A program made the translations under genes and the position numbers. A stretch of DNA of 64,000 nt from Pseudomonas duriflava (GTDB lineage: Bacteria > Pseudomonadota > Gammaproteobacteria > Pseudomonadales > Pseudomonadaceae): contig NZ_VLKY01000013.1 of NCBI RefSeq assembly GCF_007830155.1, positions 1 through 64,000 on the forward strand. The letters run 5' to 3'. The first letter of the stretch is position 1. Every line of letters starts with the position of its first letter. This document shows, in pieces, positions 1 through 9,873 of this stretch. The notes under the pieces are model-generated. The model did no database searches and was not told the origin of the DNA. It worked only from the letters and a program-made list of their open reading frames with translations.

Positions 1-574
1 CCTGGCTGGGTTCGATCCAGGGCCTGGATCTGGCTTTTCTCATCAATACACAGCACCAGAGCCTTATCCGGTGGGTTCAGGTATAGCCCAACGATGTCAT
101 GAACTTTATCGACGAATGCCGGATCGGTTGAGAGTTTGAACGTCTGCTCAAGGTGAGGCTTAAGGCCAAAGGCTCGCCAGATACGTTGCACACTGGCCAT
201 GGAAATATCGGCAGCCTTGCTCATGCGGCGCGAACTCCAGTGGCTGGCATCCTCAGGCTTGGTTTGCCGGACCCGATCAACAACCTCCTGAACCTTCGCG
301 TCACTGATACTGCGGGGTCGCCCAGATCTAGGCTCATCCTTAAGCCCCTCAAGTCCCCATTGTGAGAAGCGAAGACGCCACCGCGATACGGTCTGAGCAG
401 TAATACCCAGGCGCCTGGCAATCGATGAGCCGGGTTCACCGCTAGCGCAAGAAAGGAGATTTCAGCGCGTAGTTTTAAATCCGCGGGGCCTTTACGCTGA
501 GCTCTACGACGGCTGAGCTCGGCATGTTCTTGCCGGGTTAGTGTGATCTGTACAGCAGGACGGCCTGTTCTCAT
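1..574 (-). mobile_element. IS630-family transposase, frameshifted and cut by the window edge
   Basis: Minus-strand coding for an IS630/Tc1-type DDE transposase. The N-terminus starts at 574 (MRTGRPAVQITLTRQ) and runs to about 445. The reading then has to change frame to continue with GEPGSSIARRLGITAQTVSR, a helix-turn-helix, followed by a linker rich in P, R and S. It reaches the start of the catalytic domain, with the first catalytic aspartate in CIDEKSQIQALDR close to position 45. The rest, with the other two acidic residues, lies beyond the window. The frame change is about one base near 440-450. It may be an inactivating indel, a sequencing error, or the programmed frameshift that some IS630 relatives use. 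No terminal inverted repeat could be defined. Confidence 0.85.
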
Positions 575-1464
575 CGCATGCCTCCTCGAGTCAGTTTTGA
601 GTACTCACTCTGCAGACCATACTTATGTTTGGTAGTTGTGATTCACCACACTAGCCTTAGATGAATGAAAATTGTCCTTTCCACCCTAGGAAGCAGGCCG
701 AATTTGCAATTTCATACAGATCATATCCAGCCAATGCTGACAGTAACTTATAAGCAAGCCGTTGAGCTGATCTATCTGCTTGTTTAAAGCGCTGCAGTAC
801 TACATTAGCGCCTTACTCTTTCACTCGACAAAACAACGCCGTGAACCCGAATCCTAGCGTGTAGACATAAATGCCAGAGCGACCACGTCTCTAGCTAGCC
901 GGTATTGCTCTGAACTCGGTAATGTCACGCTAATAACTATTGGTAAAGATAAGCCCAGGCTTGCACTACCTATAATCAAGAGATGGTGCCTGTTAAGCGT
1001 ATTATCATGTCACCCGTAGGGAAGGCTCAATCTGGATGGCACATGTAATAGGCCTGTTTTGAGAAAAATTAAAAGAACAGACCTTTTTGCAATAGGAACC
1101 GTCCTCCTCAAAATCACTTATCTACCTCTCGGCAACATTGATGCCGAGTTTTGAAAGTGAGGTCTTTACCAGCACGGTCGTTATTAATAGAGCAATGCTC
1201 TTTTTTGCCCGGCGTAGGCATAGGCATAGGCATAGGACGATTTGTCGCAGAGATGATTTTTTTTGCTATTATCTTTGTACTAACTAGTTAGTCACCATCG
1301 GCGCGCATATGTGAGCCGATAAAATCGTTATAAACCAGACGTACACAGATCACCCTCTGGCATTGAAAATCTTTTAGTAGTCGTCGCCTTGCGATTGTCA
1401 ACGGCCTGATTGCTGAGCCTTACGCTTTCTCACAATCGTTCATGCGTCATTAGGATTATGCAAC
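575..1464. other. intergenic region between transposase and gcd
   Basis: About 890 bases without a convincing gene on either strand. It is AT-richer than the coding DNA around it and has many stops in all frames. The only structure noted is a short hexamer repeat at 1215-1236. The gcd promoter should lie in the last 200 bases, but no sequence there is clear enough to name. Confidence 0.6.
1215..1236. repeat. short tandem hexamer, TAGGCA x3.7
   Basis: Three complete TAGGCA units followed by TAGG. It lies in non-coding DNA about 230 bases upstream of gcd. It is too short to assign a role. Confidence 0.8.
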
Positions 1465-3888
1465 ATGATTAAGTCCCAACCTGCGGCATCTCCCAGTCGC
1501 TGGCCCATTTGGATCGCCGCTTTAGGCGTACTTGTATTCGGATTACTTTATGTAGCAGGAGGCGGTTACCTCGCCACACTAGGCGGCAGTTGGTATTTCC
1601 TACTCTCTGGTCTCGGCTTAGTTATCTCTGCCGTATTGCTCTTCAAAAAGCGGCTCTTGGGCGCCTGGTTATTTGCATTGATCATGGTAGCGACCGTGAT
1701 CTGGGCGTTGGCTGATGCTGGGCTCAACTTTTGGCCATTGATTTCTCGCCTGTTTGCCTTAGGAGTGTTGAGCTTGGTCGTGGCGCTGGCTTACCCCAGC
1801 CTGCGCAAGATTAATGGCTTAGCAGGTGGTCGCGGTGGCTATGGATTGAGCGGCGTGTTAGCAATTGCTCTCGCTGCTAGCTGTTGGGGGATGTTCATCC
1901 CACATGCTTCTGTCTCGCCTGCGGGTGACGGCCCTGGCCTGACCAAGGTCGATCCCACGAAGGCTCAGAAAGATTGGAAAAACTATGGCAACGATGACGG
2001 TGGCAACCGCTTCGCCGCGTTGGACCAAATCAACCGTGACAACGTTTCCACTTTGGTACCGGCTTGGACCTATCAAACGGGTGATGTCGCCGTCAGTAAT
2101 GGCAATGGTGCCGAAGACCAGTTAACTCCGTTGCAGGTCGGAGACAAGGTATTCATCTGCACTCCACATAACAACCTCATCGCTTTGGATGCCGACACGG
2201 GCAAACAACTCTGGAAAAATGAGATCAACGCGCAGTCCAAAGTTTGGCAGCGTTGCCGTGGTCTTGCCTATTTTGATGCTTCTACTGAAATCGTCCAGCC
2301 TACTGATGGCAGCACGCCCGTTAAGCCTGTTTCGGTTCCGACTGGTGCCAACTGCCAGCGTCGCCTGTTGACTAACACTATTGATGCACGTCTGATCGCT
2401 GTAGACGCCGATACGGGTGAGTTCTGTCAGGGATTCGGCACCAATGGCCAAGTTGATCTGAAAGCTGGCCTGGGCGATGTTCCTGACTCATATTATCAAT
2501 TGTCTTCAGCTCCACTAGTGGCCGGGACTACTGTAGTAGTAGGTGGTCGAGTCGCCGACAACGTACAAACTGACATGCCAGGTGGTGTCATTCGCGGTTT
2601 CGATGTTGTTACCGGCGAGATGCGTTGGGCATTCGACCCAGGCAACCCTGAAGACAGGCAAGCACCCGCTGACGGCAAAACCTATGTCCGCAGCACGCCT
2701 AATAGCTGGGCACCGATGTCCTATGACCCAGCAATGAACACGGTATTCTTGCCAATGGGCAGCTCATCTACCGATCTTTATGGCGTTGAGCGTACAGCAC
2801 TTGATCACAAGTACGGTGCATCTGTATTAGCGCTAAACGCAACCACGGGCGAAGAAAAATGGGTTTTCCAAGCTGTCCATAACGACCTGTGGGATTTCGA
2901 TACGCCCATGCAGCCAAGCTTGATCGACTTTCCCAAGGCTGATGGCAGTAAGGTTCCTGCCGTTGTAATCGGCAACAAAGCTGGTCAGATCTTTGTGTTA
3001 GATCGCGCCACAGGAAAACCGCTAACTAAGGTTGAAGAGGTTTCGGTCAAGGCTTCTAACATCCCTAACGAGCCTTACTCACTGACGCAGCCACTGTCGG
3101 TTGGTATGCCTCAGATTGGTACTCAGCATCTGACCGAATCTGATATGTGGGGCGCCACTCCGTTTGACCAAATGCTCTGCCGTATTGCCTTTAAGAAAAT
3201 GCGTTATGACGGCTTGTACACGGCGCCAGGTACCGACGTATCGCTGAGCTTTCCAGGTTCGCTGGGTGGATTGAACTGGGGTGGTATTTCAACTGACCCG
3301 GTACACGATTTCATCTTTGTCAATGATATGCGTTTAGGCCTGTGGATCCAGATGGTCCCGCAAGAGGCGCATGCCAAAGCATCTTCTGGAGGCGAAGCTA
3401 TTAATACCGGCATGGGTGCGGTACCACTCAAGGGCACACCTTATGCTGTAAACAAGAACCGCTTCCTATCGCTGGCCGGCATCCCTTGTCAGGCCCCGCC
3501 TTACGGTACACTGACTGCCATCAACATGAAAACTCAGCAAGTTGCCTGGCAGGTACCTGTTGGCACAGTTGAAGATACCGGTCCCCTAGGGATCAAAATG
3601 CATCTGCCTCTACCGATCGGTATGCCGACGCTGGGTGGTACCTTATCGACTCAGGGCGGGCTTGTGTTTATCGCCGGTACCCAAGACTATTACTTGCGTG
3701 CTTACAATTCAGCCGACGGCAAAGAGCTCTGGAAAGCTCGTCTGCCTGTAGGCAGCCAGGGTGGCCCGATGACTTATGTTTCGCCTAAGACAGGCAAACA
3801 GTACGTCATCATTACTGCAGGCGGCGCACGCCAGTCGCCTGATCGCGGTGACTATGTAATTGCCTACGCGCTTCCTAGTAGTAAGTAA
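1465..3888 (+). CDS. gcd: membrane-bound PQQ-dependent glucose dehydrogenase
   Basis: Oxidises glucose to gluconolactone in the periplasm and passes electrons to ubiquinone, using PQQ and a divalent metal. The 807-residue length matches the family (about 800). Residues 1-145 hold about five hydrophobic segments, the membrane anchor. The rest is an eight-bladed PQQ propeller with repeated tryptophan docking motifs such as LIALDADTGKQLW. The WDFD stretch at 476-479 and the lysine at 505 in GNKAGQIFVLD correspond to the catalytic aspartate region and the PQQ-contacting lysine of E. coli Gcd. The gene stands alone and is closed by a strong terminator. PQQ biosynthesis genes are not in the window. 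Confidence 0.97.
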   Translation: MIKSQPAASPSRWPIWIAALGVLVFGLLYVAGGGYLATLGGSWYFLLSGLGLVISAVLLFKKRLLGAWLFALIMVATVIWALADAGLNFWPLISRLFALGVLSLVVALAYPSLRKINGLAGGRGGYGLSGVLAIALAASCWGMFIPHASVSPAGDGPGLTKVDPTKAQKDWKNYGNDDGGNRFAALDQINRDNVSTLVPAWTYQTGDVAVSNGNGAEDQLTPLQVGDKVFICTPHNNLIALDADTGKQLWKNEINAQSKVWQRCRGLAYFDASTEIVQPTDGSTPVKPVSVPTGANCQRRLLTNTIDARLIAVDADTGEFCQGFGTNGQVDLKAGLGDVPDSYYQLSSAPLVAGTTVVVGGRVADNVQTDMPGGVIRGFDVVTGEMRWAFDPGNPEDRQAPADGKTYVRSTPNSWAPMSYDPAMNTVFLPMGSSSTDLYGVERTALDHKYGASVLALNATTGEEKWVFQAVHNDLWDFDTPMQPSLIDFPKADGSKVPAVVIGNKAGQIFVLDRATGKPLTKVEEVSVKASNIPNEPYSLTQPLSVGMPQIGTQHLTESDMWGATPFDQMLCRIAFKKMRYDGLYTAPGTDVSLSFPGSLGGLNWGGISTDPVHDFIFVNDMRLGLWIQMVPQEAHAKASSGGEAINTGMGAVPLKGTPYAVNKNRFLSLAGIPCQAPPYGTLTAINMKTQQVAWQVPVGTVEDTGPLGIKMHLPLPIGMPTLGGTLSTQGGLVFIAGTQDYYLRAYNSADGKELWKARLPVGSQGGPMTYVSPKTGKQYVIITAGGARQSPDRGDYVIAYALPSSK

Positions 3889-3902
3889 TGCCGTAAAGCT
3901 TT

Positions 3903-3941
3903 AAACCGGCTGTCATCCTACGAGATGACAGCCGGTTTTTC
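3903..3941 (+). terminator. rho-independent terminator of gcd
   Basis: A perfect 15-bp stem (3903-3917 with 3924-3938), six-base loop and a run of T, beginning 14 bases after the gcd stop. Confidence 0.93.
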
Positions 3942-4972
3942 GTTAATCACATGATTCCCGTATGTATAAATGAAACCTTTTGTATTTCATAGAATAAATT
4001 TTAGAGCAGGCCTAACTTATAGGCTCTTGCCAAAGAATCAAGCTCTTCAACAATCAGATTAGACAAAAGGATGCCCGCTTCAACAGGCTGCCTAGCCAAT
4101 ACAATTTAAATAATCCCTATATTATTAAATAGTTTTAATCTTTAAACTATCTAAAGAATAGCCTTTACTTTAAAAATAATGTTATCTGGAGAAACCAAAT
4201 ACTGTTTAATCTAATCCGCCTTTCAGTTTCTAGCCTAACTTTAGCCACCGCTTTTAACCTCTTCGCGACGACTGCTCATCCCGAAGACTTATATAAGACC
4301 CTAATGCAAATCTGACTCTGCGTAACCTTTAGTTCAGATTAAGCGCCTGGCACCATAAGCTCCGGTGTTGATACGCTTGGCCTGTCTAGGTTTGATAAGA
4401 ATCGCATAATCATTCAATACTTGCTTTCGCTGCTGTAATCATTACATTAGCGCTTGGCTCTAGTAGCCCAGTAAAGTGGCCACTAACTAAGTAAAAATGA
4501 AGCACACCAGACACCGGATCCAGCAGATGACCAAAATTATGCCTTAGCCGATTGATTCGGGCTTTCAGCTCCTAAATCCTTTAACACCCAGATGCTGTAG
4601 CCCAAGACATAGCTTAGTAGCTCTTTAAGCTCTTTTTTCGATTCAAAAACAGCTCATTTTGCACGAATGCCGTAGAGTCAATTACCCAGGTATTCAAAAT
4701 CGATCAGGCTCTCCATCGCTCGAAAGACTAAACGTCTATAGAAATCCGCTCCAAATCACTACGTTTCGTTAATCGGCTGCTTAATCAGGAGCCAGCCTTC
4801 ATAGCCCTTCTGCCCCTGCCACGCCTAAGGGCAAAAGCGACTACCTTCTCAGCTCCGCCTCTTGTTTTCTAAGCGCCTAATACGCTTTTCAAGCGGAATG
4901 GCATTCTGCTACAGAACCAAACTGGAGCATCAATAAGTGACACACATCACACTATAAAGACACTACAACACG
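3942..4972. other. long AT-rich non-coding region
   Basis: About 1 kb with no open frame of useful length on either strand and no recognised protein remnant. It is visibly richer in A and T than its neighbours. It could be decayed DNA from a lost gene or insertion, but nothing could be matched by eye. It forms the far upstream part of the siderophore promoter region. Confidence 0.6.
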
Positions 4973-4998
4973 AATGATATTGATTTTCATTATTATCA
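4973..4998 (+). promoter_or_regulatory. Fur box upstream of the siderophore operon
   Basis: Positions 4975-4989 read TGATATTGATTTTCA, which matches the 7-1-7 Fur core TGATAATnATTATCA at all but two positions. The flanking bases (ATTATCA to 4998) extend the match as overlapping Fur sites do. It lies about 210 bases before the GTG start of the decarboxylase gene, so the untranslated leader would be long. Iron-dependent repression of the operon is the expected consequence. Confidence 0.8.
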
Positions 4999-5174
4999 AG
5001 CTTACTCTAAATTTCTTTCATGAGATTTAAGTATTAAATAAATACGTCATCATTTTCGCTATACCTATAAAGCTATTGCCATAAGCAAAAATGGCAGAGC
5101 GCTAATAATTACTATAGAACTACCGTGAGAGCCCGGCGAGGCACATATCCCGACATTAAGTTGGGTTATTGCAA

Positions 5175-5190
5175 AATTGATTAATCAATT
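5175..5190. promoter_or_regulatory. perfect 16-bp palindrome just before the siderophore operon start
   Basis: AATTGATTAATCAATT is exactly self-complementary and ends four bases before the GAGG ribosome binding site (5194-5197). It could be an operator for a second regulator or simply an AT-rich coincidence. No matching regulator gene lies beside it. Confidence 0.4.
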
Positions 5191-5205
5191 GCCGAGGTTC
5201 CATTC

Positions 5206-6762
5206 GTGAATAATCCACTGCATTCATATGCTGCCATTACTGCATACCCTTCCACTCGCCTACAGGATGATCAGGCGACCTCGCATCTTTTCAACGAAAA
5301 GAATGCGCAGGCCTTTGAAAGTCTCATGGTTCAAGGGGCTGAATGTATAAAGGAAACCTTGCTTGGTATTCATAAACCTTATACCGGCATATTGCCGCAT
5401 GAACTGAAGCGGCAATTCGACGAAGTGAATCTGGATGAGAAACTAGGTACGCTCAACGAAGCGCTTGATGAACTGAAAGCGCTTTATTTAAAAGATGCTG
5501 TTTACTTTCACCACCCTCATTATGTAGCTCATCTTAATTGCCCTATTGTTATTCCGGCCATTCTGGCGGAGTTAATTCTTTCCTCCATTAATTCCTCACT
5601 CGATACATGGGATCAAAGTGCTGGTGGTACTTTTATCGAGCAGAAGTTAATTGACTGGACAATTGCCCGCGCCGGCCTGGGCGCTGAAGCCGATGGCGTG
5701 TTTACCAGCGGCGGAACCCAGTCCAATCTCATGGCCATGCTGCTGGCTCGTGATCATGTATGCAGTCATAAGCCGGGACATGCCGGCAACAAGACCGAAG
5801 GCCTTCCGGCCGATTTCAAGCGCCTACGCATTCTTTCCTCCGAAGCCAGCCATTTCAGCGTGCAGAAATCCGCTGCCATCCTGGGGCTGGGCTATGATGC
5901 CGTGATCCCGGTACGCTGCGATGCGCGCAAAAAAATGGACATGGACGACCTGCGCCGTGTACTGGATGAATGCGATGCTGAAGGATTGATCCCGATGGCC
6001 GTGGTCGCAACGGCTGGCACGACGGACTTTGGCAGCATCGATCCGCTGGAAACGATTGCCGCGATCTGCCGTGATCGCAACATCTGGATGCACGTAGATG
6101 CTGCCTACGGCGGTGGCCTACTGATCTCACCTAAATACCGGGATCGCCTCGCCGGGATCGAACAAGCCGACTCGGTCACTATCGACTATCACAAATCGTT
6201 CTTCCAGCCCGTCAGCTGCAGTGCGTTTCTGGTGCGTGACCGGCGCGAACTGGCTCATGTCACCTGCCACGCCGACTACCTGAACCCCAAGAGCCAGACC
6301 CAGGAAGGTACGCCCAACCTTGTCAACAAGAGCATCCAGACCACCCGCCGCTTCGATGCACTCAAACTCTGGATGACCCTGCGTACCATGGGTGCGGATG
6401 CCTTGGGTGGATTGTTCGATCAGGTAATCGACCTGACTCGCGCCACCTATCCCCTACTTGAACGAGACCCACGCTTCGACGTAGCTCATACGCCGGAGCT
6501 GAGTACCTTGGTCTTCCGCTACATCCCTGAGCAGGCACTAACCGCCGAACAGATCGATGCTACTAATGCGGCCATTCGTAAAGCCCTTTCCCGGAGCGGA
6601 CGCGCCATCGTGGCCGGCACCAAGGTCGGCGGACGGCAATACCTGAAGTTTACCCTGCTTAACCCCATGACAACCCTGGACGACCTGCAAGGCATTCTCG
6701 ACGCTATCAAGCACGAAGGTGTTCGGTACGTTGCTCAACAATCCGCCCTAGCGATTTGCTGA
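5206..6762 (+). CDS. desA: PLP-dependent lysine/diamine-forming decarboxylase, DesA/DfoJ type
   Basis: First enzyme of the hydroxamate siderophore pathway: decarboxylates lysine (probably to cadaverine) or a related diamino acid. It has 518 residues and a group II PLP decarboxylase fold. The stretch HVDAAYGGGLL is followed by the PLP lysine at residue 330 in DYHKSFFQP. This local sequence closely resembles Streptomyces DesA and differs from aromatic amino acid decarboxylases. The GTG start at 5206 is preceded by GAGG at 8-base spacing. It opens a five-gene operon behind a Fur box. Ornithine or diaminobutyrate as substrate cannot be excluded from sequence alone. Confidence 0.9.
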   Translation: MNNPLHSYAAITAYPSTRLQDDQATSHLFNEKNAQAFESLMVQGAECIKETLLGIHKPYTGILPHELKRQFDEVNLDEKLGTLNEALDELKALYLKDAVYFHHPHYVAHLNCPIVIPAILAELILSSINSSLDTWDQSAGGTFIEQKLIDWTIARAGLGAEADGVFTSGGTQSNLMAMLLARDHVCSHKPGHAGNKTEGLPADFKRLRILSSEASHFSVQKSAAILGLGYDAVIPVRCDARKKMDMDDLRRVLDECDAEGLIPMAVVATAGTTDFGSIDPLETIAAICRDRNIWMHVDAAYGGGLLISPKYRDRLAGIEQADSVTIDYHKSFFQPVSCSAFLVRDRRELAHVTCHADYLNPKSQTQEGTPNLVNKSIQTTRRFDALKLWMTLRTMGADALGGLFDQVIDLTRATYPLLERDPRFDVAHTPELSTLVFRYIPEQALTAEQIDATNAAIRKALSRSGRAIVAGTKVGGRQYLKFTLLNPMTTLDDLQGILDAIKHEGVRYVAQQSALAIC

Positions 6763-6777
6763 TCTGGAGAACTCACC

Positions 6778-8103
6778 ATGACGGCTTCGACCTATGACTT
6801 CATCGCGATTGGTATTGGCCCCTTTAACCTGGGCCTGGCCTGTCTGACCGCGCCGATTGACGATCTTAATGGATTGTTCCTCGACAAGAACGAGTGCTTC
6901 GACTGGCACCCCGGCATGATGCTGGAGTCTGCTACGTTGCAAACGCCGTTCCTGGCGGACCTGGTAACACTTGCCGACCCTACCAGCCCGTTCAGCTTCC
7001 TGAATTACTTGAAATCCACCGGGCGTATCTACGCGTTTTACATTAAGGAAGACTTCTTCCTGATGCGTAGCGAATATAACCAGTACTGCCAGTGGGTTAT
7101 CGAGCGTTTGCCAAATCTGGAATTCAACCGGTATGTCGAGCGCATTGACCACGATCCGGTAACAGGTCTCTATACGGTGAACTGCACCTGTACCAAGACT
7201 GGCAAGCAGCTGACTTATCAAACCCGGCGCCTGGTGCTGGGCACAGGCACCTCGCCTTATATTCCAGACTGCTGTCAGGACGCGAGCAGCCATCTTTCCC
7301 ATACCTCGACCTACCTGAACGACAAGCAGGCGCTACAGGCGAAGAAAACAATCACGCTAATCGGCAGCGGCCAGAGCGCGGCGGAAATCTACTATGACCT
7401 CCTGCAGGAGATCGATACGCGTGACTACACACTTAACTGGATTACCCGGTCGCCCCGCTTCTTTCCGCTGGAGTACAGCAAGCTGACCTTGGAGATGACC
7501 TCGCCCGAGTACATCGACTACTTCCATCAGCTGCCTATGCACAAACGCGACGCGCTGATGCGCAGCCAAAAAGGATTGTACAAGGGCATCAACATCGACC
7601 TGATCAACGCGATCTACGACCTGCTCTATACCAAGAGTCTTACGGGGCCGGTCAGAACCAACCTGTATACCAATACTGAGCTTCAGGGCTGTCACTATGA
7701 TGAGCGTACCGGCAGTTTCGAGCTGACCCTGTTCCAGGAGGAACAGGAGAGCCGTTATCGGCTACAAACTGAAGGGCTGGTATTATCTACGGGGTATTGT
7801 TATCGAATGCCCGGCTTCCTCAAACCCTTGCTACCACACCTGCGCTTCGACGAGAAAGGCCGTTTTGCCGTCAACCGGAACTACAGTATCGACGCGGCAG
7901 GCACGGACATTTTCGTCCAGAACGCTGAATTGCATACCCATGGCCTGGTAACACCAGACCTGGGCATGGCGTGCTATCGCAATGCTTACATCATTCGCGA
8001 GATGCTGGGCCGGGAGTATTACGCAGTCGAGCGCAAGATTGCCTTCCAGCAGTTCGCGGCGCCTCTCTCTACCCTGCTCCAGCCGGAGCCGGCCAAGACA
8101 TGA
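6778..8103 (+). CDS. desB: lysine/cadaverine N-hydroxylase (DesB/IucD family)
   Basis: FAD- and NADPH-dependent monooxygenase that N-hydroxylates the diamine made by the preceding decarboxylase. It has 441 residues, the family length. The FAD motif GIGPFNLGL is at residues 12-20 and the NADPH motif GSGQS at 196-200. The C-terminal signature HTHGLVTPDLG is typical of siderophore N-hydroxylases. A good GGAG site lies before the ATG, 15 bases after the decarboxylase stop. Its stop overlaps the start of the next gene (ATGA), so the two are probably translationally coupled. IucD acts on lysine and DesB on cadaverine. Context with a DesA-type enzyme favours cadaverine. Confidence 0.92.
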   Translation: MTASTYDFIAIGIGPFNLGLACLTAPIDDLNGLFLDKNECFDWHPGMMLESATLQTPFLADLVTLADPTSPFSFLNYLKSTGRIYAFYIKEDFFLMRSEYNQYCQWVIERLPNLEFNRYVERIDHDPVTGLYTVNCTCTKTGKQLTYQTRRLVLGTGTSPYIPDCCQDASSHLSHTSTYLNDKQALQAKKTITLIGSGQSAAEIYYDLLQEIDTRDYTLNWITRSPRFFPLEYSKLTLEMTSPEYIDYFHQLPMHKRDALMRSQKGLYKGINIDLINAIYDLLYTKSLTGPVRTNLYTNTELQGCHYDERTGSFELTLFQEEQESRYRLQTEGLVLSTGYCYRMPGFLKPLLPHLRFDEKGRFAVNRNYSIDAAGTDIFVQNAELHTHGLVTPDLGMACYRNAYIIREMLGREYYAVERKIAFQQFAAPLSTLLQPEPAKT

Positions 8104-9263
8104 ACCTGCGTACTTCGCTGATCGCCATGACGGCTCTCGCCGTCATCAGCGACACCATGCTGATCCCGTTCTACCCGCAGTACTTTGCCAGTCGCTTCGG
8201 CGAAACACGGCCGGAACATGTAGGGGCATATCTTGCTGCCATTTGCTTCACGGTCATGCTTGCGCTGCCCTTCTGGGCACGCGTGGCACAACGGGTGCAT
8301 CCGATCCGGCTGCTGATCTGGACGCAGCTTGCCGCCGGGCTCTTGTGCCTGTACTGCTACTGGGCATCGGCGCTACTGGAGTTCTGGCTCGTCTCGCTGG
8401 GAATGATCGTATTCAAGGGCAGCTATCTGCTCATGTATCCCTACGTGATGAGCCTGGAAGAGCCAAAGAACCATACCCAGACCATCGGCATGCTGTCGGT
8501 TGTGGTTCATTTCGGTGCCATCCTTGGAGCTGTGGTGGGCGGGCTGGTCCTACAAGTGCTGGAGCCACGCGATGTATTCGTGGTGATGGCCCTGGGCGAC
8601 TTCCTGCAAATGGCGATCTGCGGGCGCCTGTTGCGGCAGGAGCCGCCACGGGCAAAACCGGTACACCCTTTGGAACATCGCACCGGCAGCGTCTGGCCGA
8701 TTTATCGGCTATGCCTGCTGATGCTGCTGTTCTACTTCAGCGGCTACCTGGTGAAACCGTTCTTCACGCTGTATTGGGAACAGGTTGCCAAGGTGGACCA
8801 TACGGCATTGACCGGTATGGTCTATGCCATTCCGGGCGGTATGGCCCTGCTCGGCCTGTGGTTGAACCGCCGCGCCGGTGGCCGGCAGCAGGCACTGCCC
8901 GGCGCGATGCTGCTCGGCGTGTGCGGCCTGATGCTTCAGGCTGGCGAGCACGCCGCACTGATTGTGATTGGTCAATGCCTGTACGGCTGGTCCATGTTCC
9001 AGGTCACCGTGCGGCTCGATGCGCTGCTCTTCGAACTGAGCACGCCTGAGGCCTATGCCGCCGACTACAGCAAGATCAATTTCTTCCAACAATTGGGCGT
9101 GGTGGGTTCGTCGTTTGCCGCGGGCTCGCTGGTCAGCGCCTTCGGCCTGGCCATTCCTTTCGTGATTGGTGCTGCAGGCTTCGTCCTTACAGCCCTGGCA
9201 TACCCGCTCCTGGTACGTCCGGCGCTACCCGCCGCCACGCCTGTTATTGATAAGGGGGTCTGA
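8100..9263 (+). CDS. MFS transporter, probable siderophore exporter
   Basis: Inner-membrane major facilitator protein of 387 residues with about twelve hydrophobic segments. The start is taken at the ATG at 8100, which overlaps the hydroxylase stop; a longer frame from 7971 would overlap that gene by 130 bases and has no membrane-like N-terminus. Its position between the hydroxylase and acyltransferase genes, in the same coupled operon, suggests that it exports the finished siderophore. That role is inference, and uptake of a related compound is possible. Confidence 0.85.
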   Translation: MNLRTSLIAMTALAVISDTMLIPFYPQYFASRFGETRPEHVGAYLAAICFTVMLALPFWARVAQRVHPIRLLIWTQLAAGLLCLYCYWASALLEFWLVSLGMIVFKGSYLLMYPYVMSLEEPKNHTQTIGMLSVVVHFGAILGAVVGGLVLQVLEPRDVFVVMALGDFLQMAICGRLLRQEPPRAKPVHPLEHRTGSVWPIYRLCLLMLLFYFSGYLVKPFFTLYWEQVAKVDHTALTGMVYAIPGGMALLGLWLNRRAGGRQQALPGAMLLGVCGLMLQAGEHAALIVIGQCLYGWSMFQVTVRLDALLFELSTPEAYAADYSKINFFQQLGVVGSSFAAGSLVSAFGLAIPFVIGAAGFVLTALAYPLLVRPALPAATPVIDKGV

Positions 9264-9264
9264 A

Positions 9265-9873
9265 ATGACTGCCATTCCTGCCTTACAACAACCTATCGAT
9301 ACCCGTCTGTGCTTTAGCACTTCGCAGCCGGGCATCGGCCACTTCAGTCTGCGCCCGCTCAGCCTGCCGGAGGATACCTCGCTCCTGCACGACTGGCTGA
9401 CTCGCGACTATGCACGTTTCTGGGGTATGCAGAACGCCACGCCATCCGACATCGAAATCTTCTACCAGGACCTCATGGCGACGTCTCACGCTGATGCCTT
9501 TCTTGGACTGCACAACGGCTCGCCAGCGTTTTTGGTGGAATGCTACATGCCGCTGCATGACCCGGTCGGCCAGCATTATGACGTCCGGCCCGGCGACCGT
9601 GGCATGCACTTCCTCGTGGCACCCTGCAGTACGCCCATCCCCGGCTTCACCCTGGCCGTGATGCGCACCATTATGGAGTTCCTCTTTAGTGACCCCTTCG
9701 CCCGGCGAGTCGTGGTCGAGCCGGATGTGCGCAACGACAAGATCCATGTACTCAACAAACGCGTCGGCTTTGAATACGACCGCGTCATTCAATTGGGTGA
9801 AAAAACCGCCCACCTTGCCTTTTGTACGCGCGAGCAGTACGCCGCCAGCCTTACTTTGGAGAACCGTCCATGA
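9265..9873 (+). CDS. desC: GNAT acyltransferase for hydroxylamine acylation (DesC/IucB family)
   Basis: Transfers an acyl group from CoA (succinyl or acetyl) to the N-hydroxy-diamine, giving the hydroxamate. It has 202 residues when started at the ATG at 9265; the frame upstream lies inside the MFS gene. Signatures of the IucB/RhbD/DesC group are visible: a central GDRGMHFLV strand followed by an acetyl-CoA binding region, and a C-terminal FEPD/VVEPDVRN-like stretch. It starts one base after the MFS stop and overlaps the synthetase start (ATGA). Pantoea and Erwinia carry this domain fused to the synthetase as DfoC; here the two are separate. Confidence 0.9.
   Translation: MTAIPALQQPIDTRLCFSTSQPGIGHFSLRPLSLPEDTSLLHDWLTRDYARFWGMQNATPSDIEIFYQDLMATSHADAFLGLHNGSPAFLVECYMPLHDPVGQHYDVRPGDRGMHFLVAPCSTPIPGFTLAVMRTIMEFLFSDPFARRVVVEPDVRNDKIHVLNKRVGFEYDRVIQLGEKTAHLAFCTREQYAASLTLENRP

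Noticed and set aside
1215-1236. TAGGCA hexamers as a possible CRISPR or iteron array
   Set aside because: Fewer than four units of six bases without spacers; no cas or replication genes nearby.
7971-8099. Upstream extension of the MFS gene into the hydroxylase gene
   Set aside because: The ATG at 8100 overlaps the hydroxylase stop and starts directly at the first membrane segment.
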